This document shows, one piece after another, positions 56,101-64,000 of a stretch of DNA of 64,000 nucleotides. Position numbers and translations under genes: made by a program. The DNA is taken from assembly GCA_021030915.1 (NCBI GenBank), contig JAGEMR010000004.1, forward strand, positions 434,001-498,000, read 5' to 3'. Every line of letters begins with the position of its first letter. Within the stretch, counting starts at the first letter, position 1. The notes beneath the pieces are model-generated. The model was not told the DNA's origin. It ran no database searches and was given only the letters and a program-made list of their open reading frames with translations. The stretch is from Astrothelium macrocarpum. Its lineage: Eukaryota > Ascomycota > Dothideomycetes > Trypetheliales > Trypetheliaceae.

Positions 56101-56222
56101 GCCGGAGTGCCATCTTTACATTGACCCAGTCTCCAACCCGGGTGAGGCGCCTATACATCACGAGTTCTAGGTCTCTCAACAAAGTGACTGAAGCCGATTA
56201 AGCCCAAGTCATTGTCTTTGGC
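53124..56222. other. 3.1 kb stretch without a supported gene
   Basis: The largest gap in the window, between the GPC1 stop and the GPCR stop. Only short frames occur. Two could be relics: a minus-strand frame at 54860-55213 and, more interesting, one at 55433-55735 listed separately. No terminal repeats, target duplications or transposase motifs were seen by eye. Confidence 0.5.
55433..55735 (-). pseudogene. Possible gene relic with one in-frame stop
   Basis: On the minus strand about 100 codons read in one frame with a single internal TGA near 55578. Pieces look protein-like: NDLRSIHVEHLWHVASARIK before the stop and DMQVQELGNASPGTLLLPIL followed by KQGVEAVDWSKQIGTRHQIL after it. A CGA-to-TGA transition would explain the stop. 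The family is not recognised. The opposite strand is also open (55383-55670), so chance or a plus-strand gene is possible. Confidence 0.2.
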
Positions 56223-57809
56223 TTATGACCCTCTCCATCTTCTCCATCCGCCACTATCGGAATCCATAAAACTCACGATGCTTCCCTTTCGTCTTTTATC
56301 TTCGCCCCACTCTGCAAAGCCCTTTTTGATTTCAGACCAACTTGTCCCCCAGAATACTGCAGCATTCCAGAACCCTTGCATAGGTAAGACACCGGCGGCA
56401 AGGAGACTTAGAACGAAGCTTTCTTTTGCAGGCGCAATGAGAGTGTATAATCGATTGACGGTTGAAGGAATCCAGACAACGCTGAGAGCGACAAACATCA
56501 AAAGTGCAACCTTGAAATACGAAAGCGCGGCACGATTTGCAGATTGCGAAGCTGTGGCACGTTTGCGAACGTGATCAGACGAGGAAGTGTGAGGTCGGGC
56601 CATGGAACCATGGGAGAAGGTAGATATTCGTCCGTTGGAGTTTGGACTGGTGGGAACTGGACTTCGTAGCTGAGAGCCAGGATTTGATGCCGAAGCAGTT
56701 GAATTATTGATTTGGAGGCCCTTTGAGCTTGGTGAACGCTTAAGAGCCGGGGCATCAGACGTGACCATGGTGACCACGTTGGCGCTTGCTCCATGGTCGT
56801 GGATTGGATTTGTGAATGGATCAGGCTTTTCAAAGATACTAGACGGTTTTGACCACCAATATTGGGGTTTGCTAGTGGGTGGAGGCGGAAGGCTAAGCCG
56901 ATGCTGGCTGGAGAAAGAGTAAGCATCATTGTCATAGTCAGGCTCGACAGCCGCGGGTGGAGATGCTTCATTTCTCGTAGTTGTTAAAGGATTGAAGACC
57001 TCAAGCTTGATTGGTTCGGATGTGACTTGGATTTCGGTGACTTTGGTTACGGCCCCAAAACTGAGCTCATCTTTGGATGTAGGACTCGAGGGAGGGGAAG
57101 GTAGAGGCTTGTCATCCTTTACAAACATGCCGTCGGTGGTCTGCTGTTCAAACTCGCGTAATGCTGCACGACGGATGAAGATTTCCCTTCCAGTGGCAAC
57201 ATAGATTGTAAGAATAATGGTGATGATAAACCAGACTGGTGCATAAAAAAAGGCAATACGCATCCAGTCGTAGTCGAGGGATACCCAACACCAAATCTGC
57301 TAATGTATCAGCCGGTCGCTGCAAGTAGCCAGGCTGCTAATGTGAATACTTACCACCGCATTTCCATAAATCTGCCTCTGCGAGATGGATTGGACGAGCA
57401 CATAAGCGAGAGCCGGTAAGAAGGGCACTCCGTAACAAGCGAGAAAATACCATTTCTCCAATCTTCGTAGATCATTTGCCGTGTAGCTCCGGAAGAAGGT
57501 AAGGTAGACATTCAGAGCCATGCAAAAGGTCCAGAGCGCATCAGCCGGCATCAACATCTGGATAAAGAAGCCTTGAAAGATACACAGGCCGCTTGTAACT
57601 CCAGCCTGTATACCGCTTGTGGAAATGAGAGTGGCGACATTGGTAAGTAGATTACCAAAGGTCGCATAGAAAATGAGTCGATTGATAGGTTTGCGAAGGG
57701 AACGAAAAGCCACGAAGGTGCTTATGATGAACAGCGCTCCGAAGAGAGAGACAACTGACATCACGCGCTCAACGGCCTCGATGGCCACCAGCTGTTGGTG
57801 TGAAAACAT
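56223..57809 (-). CDS. cAMP-receptor-like G-protein-coupled receptor
   Basis: Two exons on the minus strand, 57809-57354 and 57296-56223, with a 57-nt phase-0 intron (GTAAGT...AGCAG); 509 residues. Seven hydrophobic spans fit a GPCR of the fungal Git3/Dictyostelium cAR-like group: span 1 SVVSLFGALFIISTFVAF, span 2 INRLIFYATFGNLLTNVATL, span 3 GFFIQMLMPADALWTFCMAL, span 4 WYFLACYGVPFLPALAYVLV, span 5 IAFFYAPVWFIITIILTIYV, span 6 YFKVALLMFVALSVVWIPST, span 7 FVLSLLAAGVLPMQGFWNAA. The splice restores IYGNAVIWCWVSLDYDWMRI. The third cytoplasmic loop is about 200 residues, Ser/Pro-rich and disordered. A Cys in span 3 region (SGLCIFQGF) and one after the splice (IWCW) could pair outside the cell. 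The ligand is unknown; such receptors often sense nutrients (family knowledge). Confidence 0.9.
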
Positions 57810-58151
57810 TGTACCTCTAAGAAGGAAGGATGAAAGAACGGTAGACTATTGACAGCACGCGACACCCACTACCATTTGTATCATTGAATGATAGGATGGT
57901 AGACTCCCTCTTGACGTGGTAGGTACCGAGGGGTGAGAAGTGATTTCTTTTAACGTGAAGCTTGCTGAAGATAGTACCCTGCCACTGCTAACCCTGAAAA
58001 GAGTGGAACCTCTAGTTGACTCGCGCGCTCTCAAACGGTATGTAGGTAATGAGTGAACGATTGAGAAGTACGGGATGAATTATAAAATGGGTTAGAGATG
58101 GGGTTAAAGGCGCGGCAAGGGAGGTGAAAAGCTGTGCAGCTTGCAGCACGC

Positions 58152-58179
58152 AACTCCCCCCTCTCTCTATGAGGGAGTT
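58152..58179. repeat. Short inverted repeat AACTCCC...GGGAGTT
   Basis: Seven-base perfect arms with a 14-base pyrimidine-rich spacer, followed by a run of eight G. It can form a hairpin. It lies about 345 bp upstream of the GPCR start; role unknown. Confidence 0.45.
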
Positions 58180-58454
58180 TGAAGGGGGGGGAGACGCGAG
58201 TAGCGTAATCTGTACACAAGGGCCTGTCTGTCAGCCACAGGCCGCCTGTCATTGGTACCGAGGTAGCGTCTTTCTCGAGGCACGCAGTCCATGTGGATCA
58301 GTACCCAAAAGTGGGCGACACCCTGCCGAAAAGCAGGGGCGATCTCTGTCACTTTATCCAGCCGAATCCGTCCGCCCGATCCTTCAATTGGTAGGACGAA
58401 AAGACGGGGGCCCAGAGCGGATAGCAGTGCGGATCCCGCGAATAGCGCTTGCGA

Positions 58455-58737
58455 TTAATTATCCTGGCCAGGGTCCGTGTCGATGTTAGTAATGGCGGAT
58501 GATTTCTGAAGCGGCATAAATCTGGGGTAGGAAGCCATTTTACTCTCCACGTTGAATCCCTGTGCGATCACGCGTAGAATGGTCTTGTTGGGCCAAGTCT
58601 GGTAGTGGTACAGTTTGTCGGTTGTCCAAGCTCCGGTCCCGATAACGCTCTCCTGCAGCACAAAGCCATTGAACAACACAAACCCCGGGTAAACGCCTCC
58701 ACCATCAGAGCTGTTCTGGTCTGGTGCTCATCTCCCG
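58455..58737 (-). pseudogene. Possible remnant of a secreted-type protein gene
   Basis: A minus-strand frame of about 93 codons ends at 58455 and contains protein-like text: NSSDGGGVYPGFVLFNGFVL, GAWTTDKLYHYQTWPNKTIL and RVIAQGFNVESKMASYPRF. Upstream the same frame is closed by TGA, TGA, TAG and TAA codons, each explainable by a C-to-T change, but this stop density is also what chance gives. I do not recognise a family. Confidence 0.2.
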
Positions 58738-59321
58738 TGATTGTCTGCCCGCAATCGTCTCCGTCCACTTTCTAGATTTTGCGTCGCTTCCTCAAGCCAT
58801 GTGCCGGTCTTTTTGGTCTCTGACCGGAATCATGACAATGTCTCCCTTAGTCTCTACTCGAGCAAGGGCCGTTACATGGGCGTGGCGTTTTGTTGCGGGG
58901 GTACAGTAGCGGCAGCTGAGAGAAGTCGGAACGTGGTTCAGGAACGATTGTCTCATCTACCTCGCCGAAACGGAAAAGGGGTATTCCACGAGTCATGTCA
59001 GGATCGTGGTTTTCCCAGATGGGCGGGAAGTGAAGCCATGCGGGAACAGATGGACTAAGAATTTCGCTTCTCAAACCACATGTATGCAAGGCTGAAGAAG
59101 CTCTCTAGATAATTGGCGGGGATTTTTTTACGAGATGTAGATTTCCGCCCTCATGCACCCAAGCCGCTTGTTTGCTCGTAATACGGGAATCAAGCCACTC
59201 TGTTTCATAAAGATATTGACGCTGTCAGCAAGGACACTCACACAACTCAGTGTGCTAGGTATGCCGTAGTGCAGCGCCGATTATGTCAAAAACTAGAAAT
59301 TAAAGTTCATTGACATCACGA

Positions 59322-60318
59322 TCAGCCATTGACGGCTTGCTGGCTGTCATTTGCTCCACCTACAACCCCAGCTACAAAATCCCTGTATTTGAATACTTCT
59401 CCCCTGCTTAGGCCTCCAGCATTACTTTTCCCAAAAGCTCGCCGCCCCTTGAAGCCTTCGACGATCCCATCGAATTCCTTGTCCCCAATAGTTCTATCCC
59501 CGGGTGCTGGGGCGGTACACATTACAGCGTCTTTGAGCTCTTTCAAATCCACCTGGCCACTATCATCATCATCGAACGCAGCAAAAGCGGTGAGAAGCTC
59601 TTCTTGACTCGACAATGGTAAGAAGAGAGATGCAAGATGATTGAGATATGCCGCAAGCGTTATGGAACTTGGAGAGCTGAGCGGGAAAAAAGTAGACAAG
59701 GTAGCAGGAGATGCATCCAATCCCAACTGCTGTAGCATCGCCCCCACGTTTGCCGTGTTGATGCATCCTGCATTTTTGTCATCCAGCACCTGGAAGGATT
59801 CTCGCATCGAACGCAATTGGGCATGAGGCAAGTGAGACAGAATATCTGCAGAATTGTTATGTGTTATTGGGCGTGTTGGCAGAGATGACTTTCGTGGATG
59901 AGGAGCATCGCTAATTTCTTTTTGTGGACGGGGAGCATCGCTGATTTCTGGTTGTGGCTGTGCGGAAAGTGTGGTGTTGAGTTTTGCGTTCAGCTCAGCG
60001 GCATTGTTGCCTGCACTAGAATTGTGAGAAGGCGATGCTGCAGGCTCAAGAGTTGGTGTTGCTCGCGTGCTTGCCCATGGACTTGAACTCGTTCCACGTT
60101 TATCAGGTGAGCCTGCAGGTGTGACGAATTTTTGGGGTGATCCTGTAGGTGTCGACGCACGCACAGTCAATGGAGACGCAGGTCGAGAGTCTGACCGTTG
60201 AAAAGGTGAGCGACGTGGAGAGTTGAAGGACAGAGGAGATGGTTTGTATGGACTTGTGGACTGGATGTAGCATTATCAGCGACAGGCTTTAATACGTTAG
60301 AGCATCATGACTTACCAT
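59322..60318 (-). CDS. Myosin regulatory light chain-like EF-hand protein
   Basis: Two exons on the minus strand, 60318-60316 and 60260-59322, 313 residues. Exon 1 is only the ATG, directly followed by GTAAGT; the 55-nt intron ends ATCCAG, giving MSTSPYKPSPLSFNSPRR. The N-terminal 140 residues are Ser/Pro-rich with SP sites and a short repeat (EISDAPRPQK, EISDAPHPRK). The calmodulin-like part has a degenerate first hand (RESFQVLDDKNAGCINTANV) and one canonical EF-hand, AAFDDDDSGQVDLKELKDAV (Asp/Asp/Asp/Ser...Glu). LPHAQLRSMRESFQVLDDKN resembles regulatory light chains such as fission-yeast Rlc1, so a type II myosin/cytokinesis role is likely but inferred. It shares a 529-bp divergent promoter with AFI1. 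Confidence 0.82.
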
Positions 60319-60847
60319 TTTATCGACTTTTTAGGGAGTTCTCAATTCCTTTAGGCAGGAACTGGTGCTTCCTGACGATGTCCTGACGAGGTCCTGACGA
60401 TGTGAAGTTGAAGTTGTAGAGTGTTTTGGTCTGTAAACAATTTTCCTTTTTTGGACAACGTGTTGAACCTGAGTGATTGTGTCACGTGGCAACGCGGGGC
60501 AAGGTTTTGGACTAGTCCAATATTGGATGGCGCTGAGCCCGGCACGACCCGACGAAAAGTAGCTGGTTGCCTCAGGTGTTCAGTCGAAACGATTGGAGCG
60601 TGACAGTATCCTATTCGACTCCCCTTTGTACGCATCTTGTCATTTGCCTCTGCGGAGCACTGACTATGCCTCGAGAACATCGTCTATTCTGGGCTTTAAA
60701 ATTAACATCATTTCGTGGCTGAATGAATTGATCCAGATTCTGAGCCTCTACCCAATGCGCTTCCGTCTTCCTTGACACCAACACCCACCTTGGGTCAGCT
60801 CTGAGCCTATACGAACCCTGATACCACTGCAGCTCCAGTCGCCTGTA
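60319..60847. promoter_or_regulatory. Divergent promoter region (light chain / AFI1) with a GTCACGTG site
   Basis: 529 bp between divergent starts. It contains the 11-bp repeat and GTCACGTG at 60481-60488, an E-box of the same core as that upstream of NNF1. Regulation is inferred. Confidence 0.4.
60371..60403. repeat. Three tandem 11-bp units (CCTGACGAKGT)
   Basis: CCTGACGATGT, CCTGACGAGGT, CCTGACGATGT in direct succession, then GAAGTTGAAGTT. It lies 53-85 bp upstream of the light-chain ATG, probably in its leader or core promoter. Origin by slippage is likely. Confidence 0.7.
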
Positions 60848-63460
60848 ATGACTTCGATACTTCCTCTCCGACCGAGCACTGGTAGTGCAGGTGCCAGTTC
60901 CCTATCAAATCATGCACGCTATCCCTCAAACACTCGTTCAGAATCTGTTTCATCGAATCGAGATGGAAGCCTGCAAGATTCACCTCGAAGGAATGCCAAC
61001 AAGCATGTGCATGACCACTCACGGACGCCTTCAAATCAGTCATCCATTCCTCCAGCGCCAAAAAATCTAGTATCCAGACAGAGACCCACACCTCTCAAGT
61101 CACAATACCCTTCGAATTCGACAGAGAATCATGTCGAGTACATTTTGGTCGCTTCGTTTGACATTGATCGCGGGTCGGTCATGGAACACCAGTATCCGGG
61201 ACCGATTAGCGGAGATGAACACATGTTGGCAGAATTAATGTTACCAGACCAGACACACATGAGAAGTCAGGATTGGACAATCTTCTTTCTGCACAAGGAC
61301 ACTGCTGCAGAAGACGAAGCTAGAGAAGAAAGAAGAGAGAGGCGACGCCAAAGACGGAAGCAACTCGAAGCGAGAAGCATGGGTCTTTCTGAAGCAAATG
61401 GTGACGGGGGTGAGGGTATAGGAGAGGATGGCAGTGTTGACTCAGAAGATGACGACGATGACGAGGATGAGGTGATTAATGGACCGCCTCTGATCTATGT
61501 GTTGAATCTTGTGAACACAAAGCTCGATACCAAGGTGAAGCGGTAGGTTTCTGGATCATGTAGTAGACCAGCATTTCTGACGCAATTAGGGGATCTGTTG
61601 TAAAATCTATGGCTATCTGTACTCGTCACTCATTTCTTGATATCTACAAGGTACCCGAGCCTCCAGAATTTATATCATATAAACTAATAGAAACAGCCTC
61701 TGCTCCTCCTAGCTTTGGAAACTTATTTTCAAACGCCTACCGAGGGAACACTGGCATCATTGTATGACGCTGTCAATTCCATGGATCTCTCTTTGATGCC
61801 GAAGCTATCATATTTTGAGCGATCTATTCTACAAACTTCGGATGTTAGGGACATGTTTGTTGAAAAATTTGAGCAAATGATTCAGAAACGGTTGGCCGAA
61901 GATACTGTCCGCCAGCAGCTTTCTCCATTGGGTTCAAATGGTAAACCCAGCAAAAGATATATCCTTCCACGCGATACCCGTGAATTTGAATCCAAGGTGC
62001 TTTACAATGGTGTTCCAGTTCCAATCAAGGTTCCAACCGCTATAGCTCCGGAAACAGTGGGCAATTTTTCTCTGATCAAACTCATCAATACATTTGCTTC
62101 AGGCTACTCGCGATCACCCGAGCCATTTCAAACTCATCCTCATTTAACTACGTCTGGCCCACTTACACATCCAATCATAGTCTTATTGAACGCCCTCTTG
62201 ACCCAAAAGCGAGTCATCTTTCTTGGACATAATCAACCATCAGGTGAAGTTGCTGAGGCCGTATTAGCAGCATGTTCTCTCGCATCAGGTGGTATCCTTC
62301 GTGGTTTCACCCGCCATGCCTTTCCCTACACGGATCTCACGAAAATCGACGATCTACTCAAAGTCCCTGGTTTTGTAGCAGGAGTCACCAATCCTGCTTT
62401 TGCACTTAAGCCTGAGTGGTGGGATCTCCTATGCGATCTTCCAACTGGCAAGATGAAAATAAGCCCGAAAATCGATCCCGCTCCTATCACTGAGGGCATC
62501 CAGTTCTTTCAACAGCAACAGGCCGGCCTAAGCAATGGTCGCAGTGGCTCTGATGTATCCAATTCTGGGATTTCGGGCGTCATGGGCATGTCTGTTCCAG
62601 GTCTGGGTTCTCACTCCAACACCACCTCTCATTCCGAGTATTCTGGCGATGCAGCCTTTATGGAGTCTGTGATGCACAGTATCAATTCTCGCCATGGTGA
62701 AGCTGCAATTCGGTCCAAATTCCGTGCTTTTGTCTCCAAATTCACCCGTCTTGCTGCCGCATTTGAGGAGTCTGTCTATGGTGCCTCTGCAATCTACATT
62801 GGTGTTCGGAACTCACCGCCAGGCGAAAGTACTACATCTCCATCTACGACGTCCCCATCTACCTCCTCAAATAGTCCCATCGCCGGTCCGAACGGCCTGC
62901 CGGATCCGCAACTCTCTGGCCATGGCTATGTCTGGCCGAATGAGGAAGCGCGCATTCGTGAATTGGCCGCCAATATTCACCGCATTGAAGGCTGGCGCAA
63001 TACACGCTCATACTACAACTTCATCTCTGACCTGGCCATCATCTATACCCGTCGCCCGATCAAAGATCTTGACTTGCTGCATCTACACGATCGCCTCCGT
63101 AGCCTTAAGCTTGGATCTGACGCCACAGCACCCATCTATCTTGCGCTTGTCAATCGCGTACGGACCTACGAGGAAATCTGCCAGCTCCTTGCGACGGTAG
63201 CGGAGAGCAGCGATATTGGAGGTGGTGGAGCGGCGAGTGGTGGGGCTGCAAGTGGTGGGAGCGGGAAAGCGGGTTTGTTTTGGATTGGACTGGGTCTGTT
63301 TCACCAGCGAGTGGAAGTGCGCGAGGGAGTTGTGGAGCTTTTGGAAAGGATTAGGGAACATGAGGCTGGACGGCATTTTTGGGCCGGACTAGGTAGGTTT
63401 GCTAAGCTGGCGTTTTTCAGGATCAAGAGGGAAAGAGAGAGCGGAGAAGCTGGTAAATGA
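60848..63460 (+). CDS. AFI1: Afi1-type Arf3-interacting DENN protein
   Basis: Three exons, 60848-61542, 61590-61650 and 61697-63460, with introns of 47 and 46 nt; 839 residues. Exon 2 is only 61 nt and restores TKLDTKVKRGSVVKSMAICT and RHSFLDIYKPLLLLALETYF. Afi1 is the polarity-linked partner of the GTPase Arf3 and has a DENN/SPA-like fold. The docking domain begins at about 94 with NHVEYILVASFDIDRGSVME and QYPGPISGDEHMLAELMLPD. An Arg/Glu-rich and acidic linker follows (about 155-215). The DENN core has NFSLIKLINTFASGYS, HPIIVLLNALLTQKRVIFLG and FTRHAFPYTDLTKIDDLLKV. The C-terminal helices include GWRNTRSYYNFISDLAIIYT. Near the end is a Gly/Ala/Ser repeat (GGGAASGGAASGGSGK). It probably acts in polarised membrane traffic at the cell cortex (family knowledge). 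Confidence 0.92.
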
Positions 63461-63631
63461 GGCATGATGTTGATGGTGAATGAGAATATACAATGATGGC
63501 ATCTCTGCGGATGAGCCACTGATTTGTGCAAGTTTAAGGCACACATTCGGTCAAGTTTTACAATAAATCCGAAATACATTATTTTGCTGTATGTCCTTTC
63601 CAGTTGGACCCAATAATAGCCAACTCCACAC

Positions 63632-64000
63632 CTAATCCACATTCATATTGATATGGACCGTCTTGATCTCTAGATAATTCATCAAACCCTGCTTGCCAAG
63701 TTCCCGGCCAACTCCGCTTTGCTTGACACCTCCAAACGGCGTTTGTACATTTGGTGAGTGAGACGAGTTGACAGAAACCGTGCCACTCTCAAGAGCGGCA
63801 GATACTCTCAATGCCCGCGTTACAGATTGCGTATACAACGTTGCCGACAAACCAAATGTTGTATCATTCGCCAGCCTGATTGCTTCTTCTTCGGTCTCAA
63901 ATGTCTTGACGATCCCCACTGGACCAAAAATCTCTTCTTTGTAGATTTTTGCATTCTCGCTTGGATCTTTAAAGATGGTGGGGGCAATGAAATTACCCTT
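63632..64000 (-). CDS. Aldehyde dehydrogenase, C-terminal part (runs off the window)
   Basis: About 122 C-terminal residues are visible; the rest lies beyond the right edge. The frame is open from position 64000 to the stop at 63632. Aldehyde dehydrogenase superfamily text: APTIFKDPSENAKIYKEEIF, FGPVGIVKTF (with the conserved EEIFGPV Glu), EEAIRLANDTTFGLSATLYT, ESGTVSVNSSHSPNVQTPFG and GVKQSGVGRELGKQGLMNYL. These enzymes oxidise aldehydes to acids with NAD(P)+. The catalytic Cys and Rossmann motifs are outside the window, so the substrate class cannot be judged. No peroxisomal signal ends the protein (NMNVD). Confidence 0.92.
   Translation of the reverse strand, partial: KGNFIAPTIFKDPSENAKIYKEEIFGPVGIVKTFETEEEAIRLANDTTFGLSATLYTQSVTRALRVSAALESGTVSVNSSHSPNVQTPFGGVKQSGVGRELGKQGLMNYLEIKTVHINMNVD

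Larger units (their letters stand above)
57810..59321. other. Intergenic, 1.5 kb: GPCR promoter and possible relic frame
   Basis: The left part is the GPCR upstream region and includes a short inverted repeat at 58152-58179. The right part has overlapping unrecognised frames on both strands, one listed below. Confidence 0.45.

Noticed and set aside
58741..59058. Plus-strand frame of 105 codons
   Set aside because: Overlaps frames on the other strand, lacks any recognised motif and has no clear signal or domain.

Overview
This is nuclear DNA of a filamentous ascomycete (Pezizomycotina). The evidence is a set of fungal families (Nnf1, Gpc1, Afi1, Npr2, DUF3431, secreted GH12/GH53/GH31 enzymes), short introns of mostly 50-90 nt with GTRNGT donors and CTRAC-like branch points, and monocistronic genes on both strands. 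The species cannot be fixed from sequence alone. I support 26 protein genes, two of them touching a window edge. I found no tRNA, rRNA, CRISPR array or intact transposon.

Layout. 0-8 kb: an RS/acidic-rich orphan protein (+), a secreted GH31 alpha-glucosidase (-), and an orphan membrane/coiled-coil protein (-). 8.5-16.5 kb: housekeeping block with mitochondrial threonyl-tRNA synthetase (+), NPR2 (+), a BAP31/Yet3 ER protein (-) and DUS3 (+). 18-23 kb: a GH12 endoglucanase (+), an MFS transporter (-) and an orphan nuclear-type protein (+). 23-36 kb: a BCAS3-like beta-propeller (-), a PH-domain protein (+), the kinetochore subunit NNF1 (-) and the AAA/bromodomain chromatin factor YTA7 (-). 37-46 kb: a stretch of secreted or membrane proteins, namely GH53 endo-galactanase (-), a DUF3431 type II membrane protein (+), a phosphoesterase-family phospholipase C (-) and an N-terminally anchored multicopper oxidase (+). 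46-53 kb: cohesin SMC1 (-) and GPC1 (+). 53-56 kb: a 3 kb stretch without a convincing gene. 56-64 kb: a cAMP-receptor-like GPCR (-), a myosin regulatory light chain-like EF-hand protein (-), AFI1 (+) and the C-terminal end of an aldehyde dehydrogenase (-).

The genes mostly act independently. Housekeeping functions (translation and tRNA modification, TORC1 signalling, ER, chromosome segregation, chromatin, lipid recycling, trafficking) alternate with nutrient-acquisition genes (starch/maltose, beta-glucan or xyloglucan, pectic galactan, phospholipid). Many are divergent pairs sharing 300-800 bp promoters. I see no secondary-metabolite cluster and no clearly new multigene system. The most unusual points are the multicopper oxidase with a long insertion between its last two copper motifs, a first exon that is only the ATG codon, a strong base-composition break in SMC1, uORFs or a leader intron before GPC1, and several possible gene relics in the gaps.
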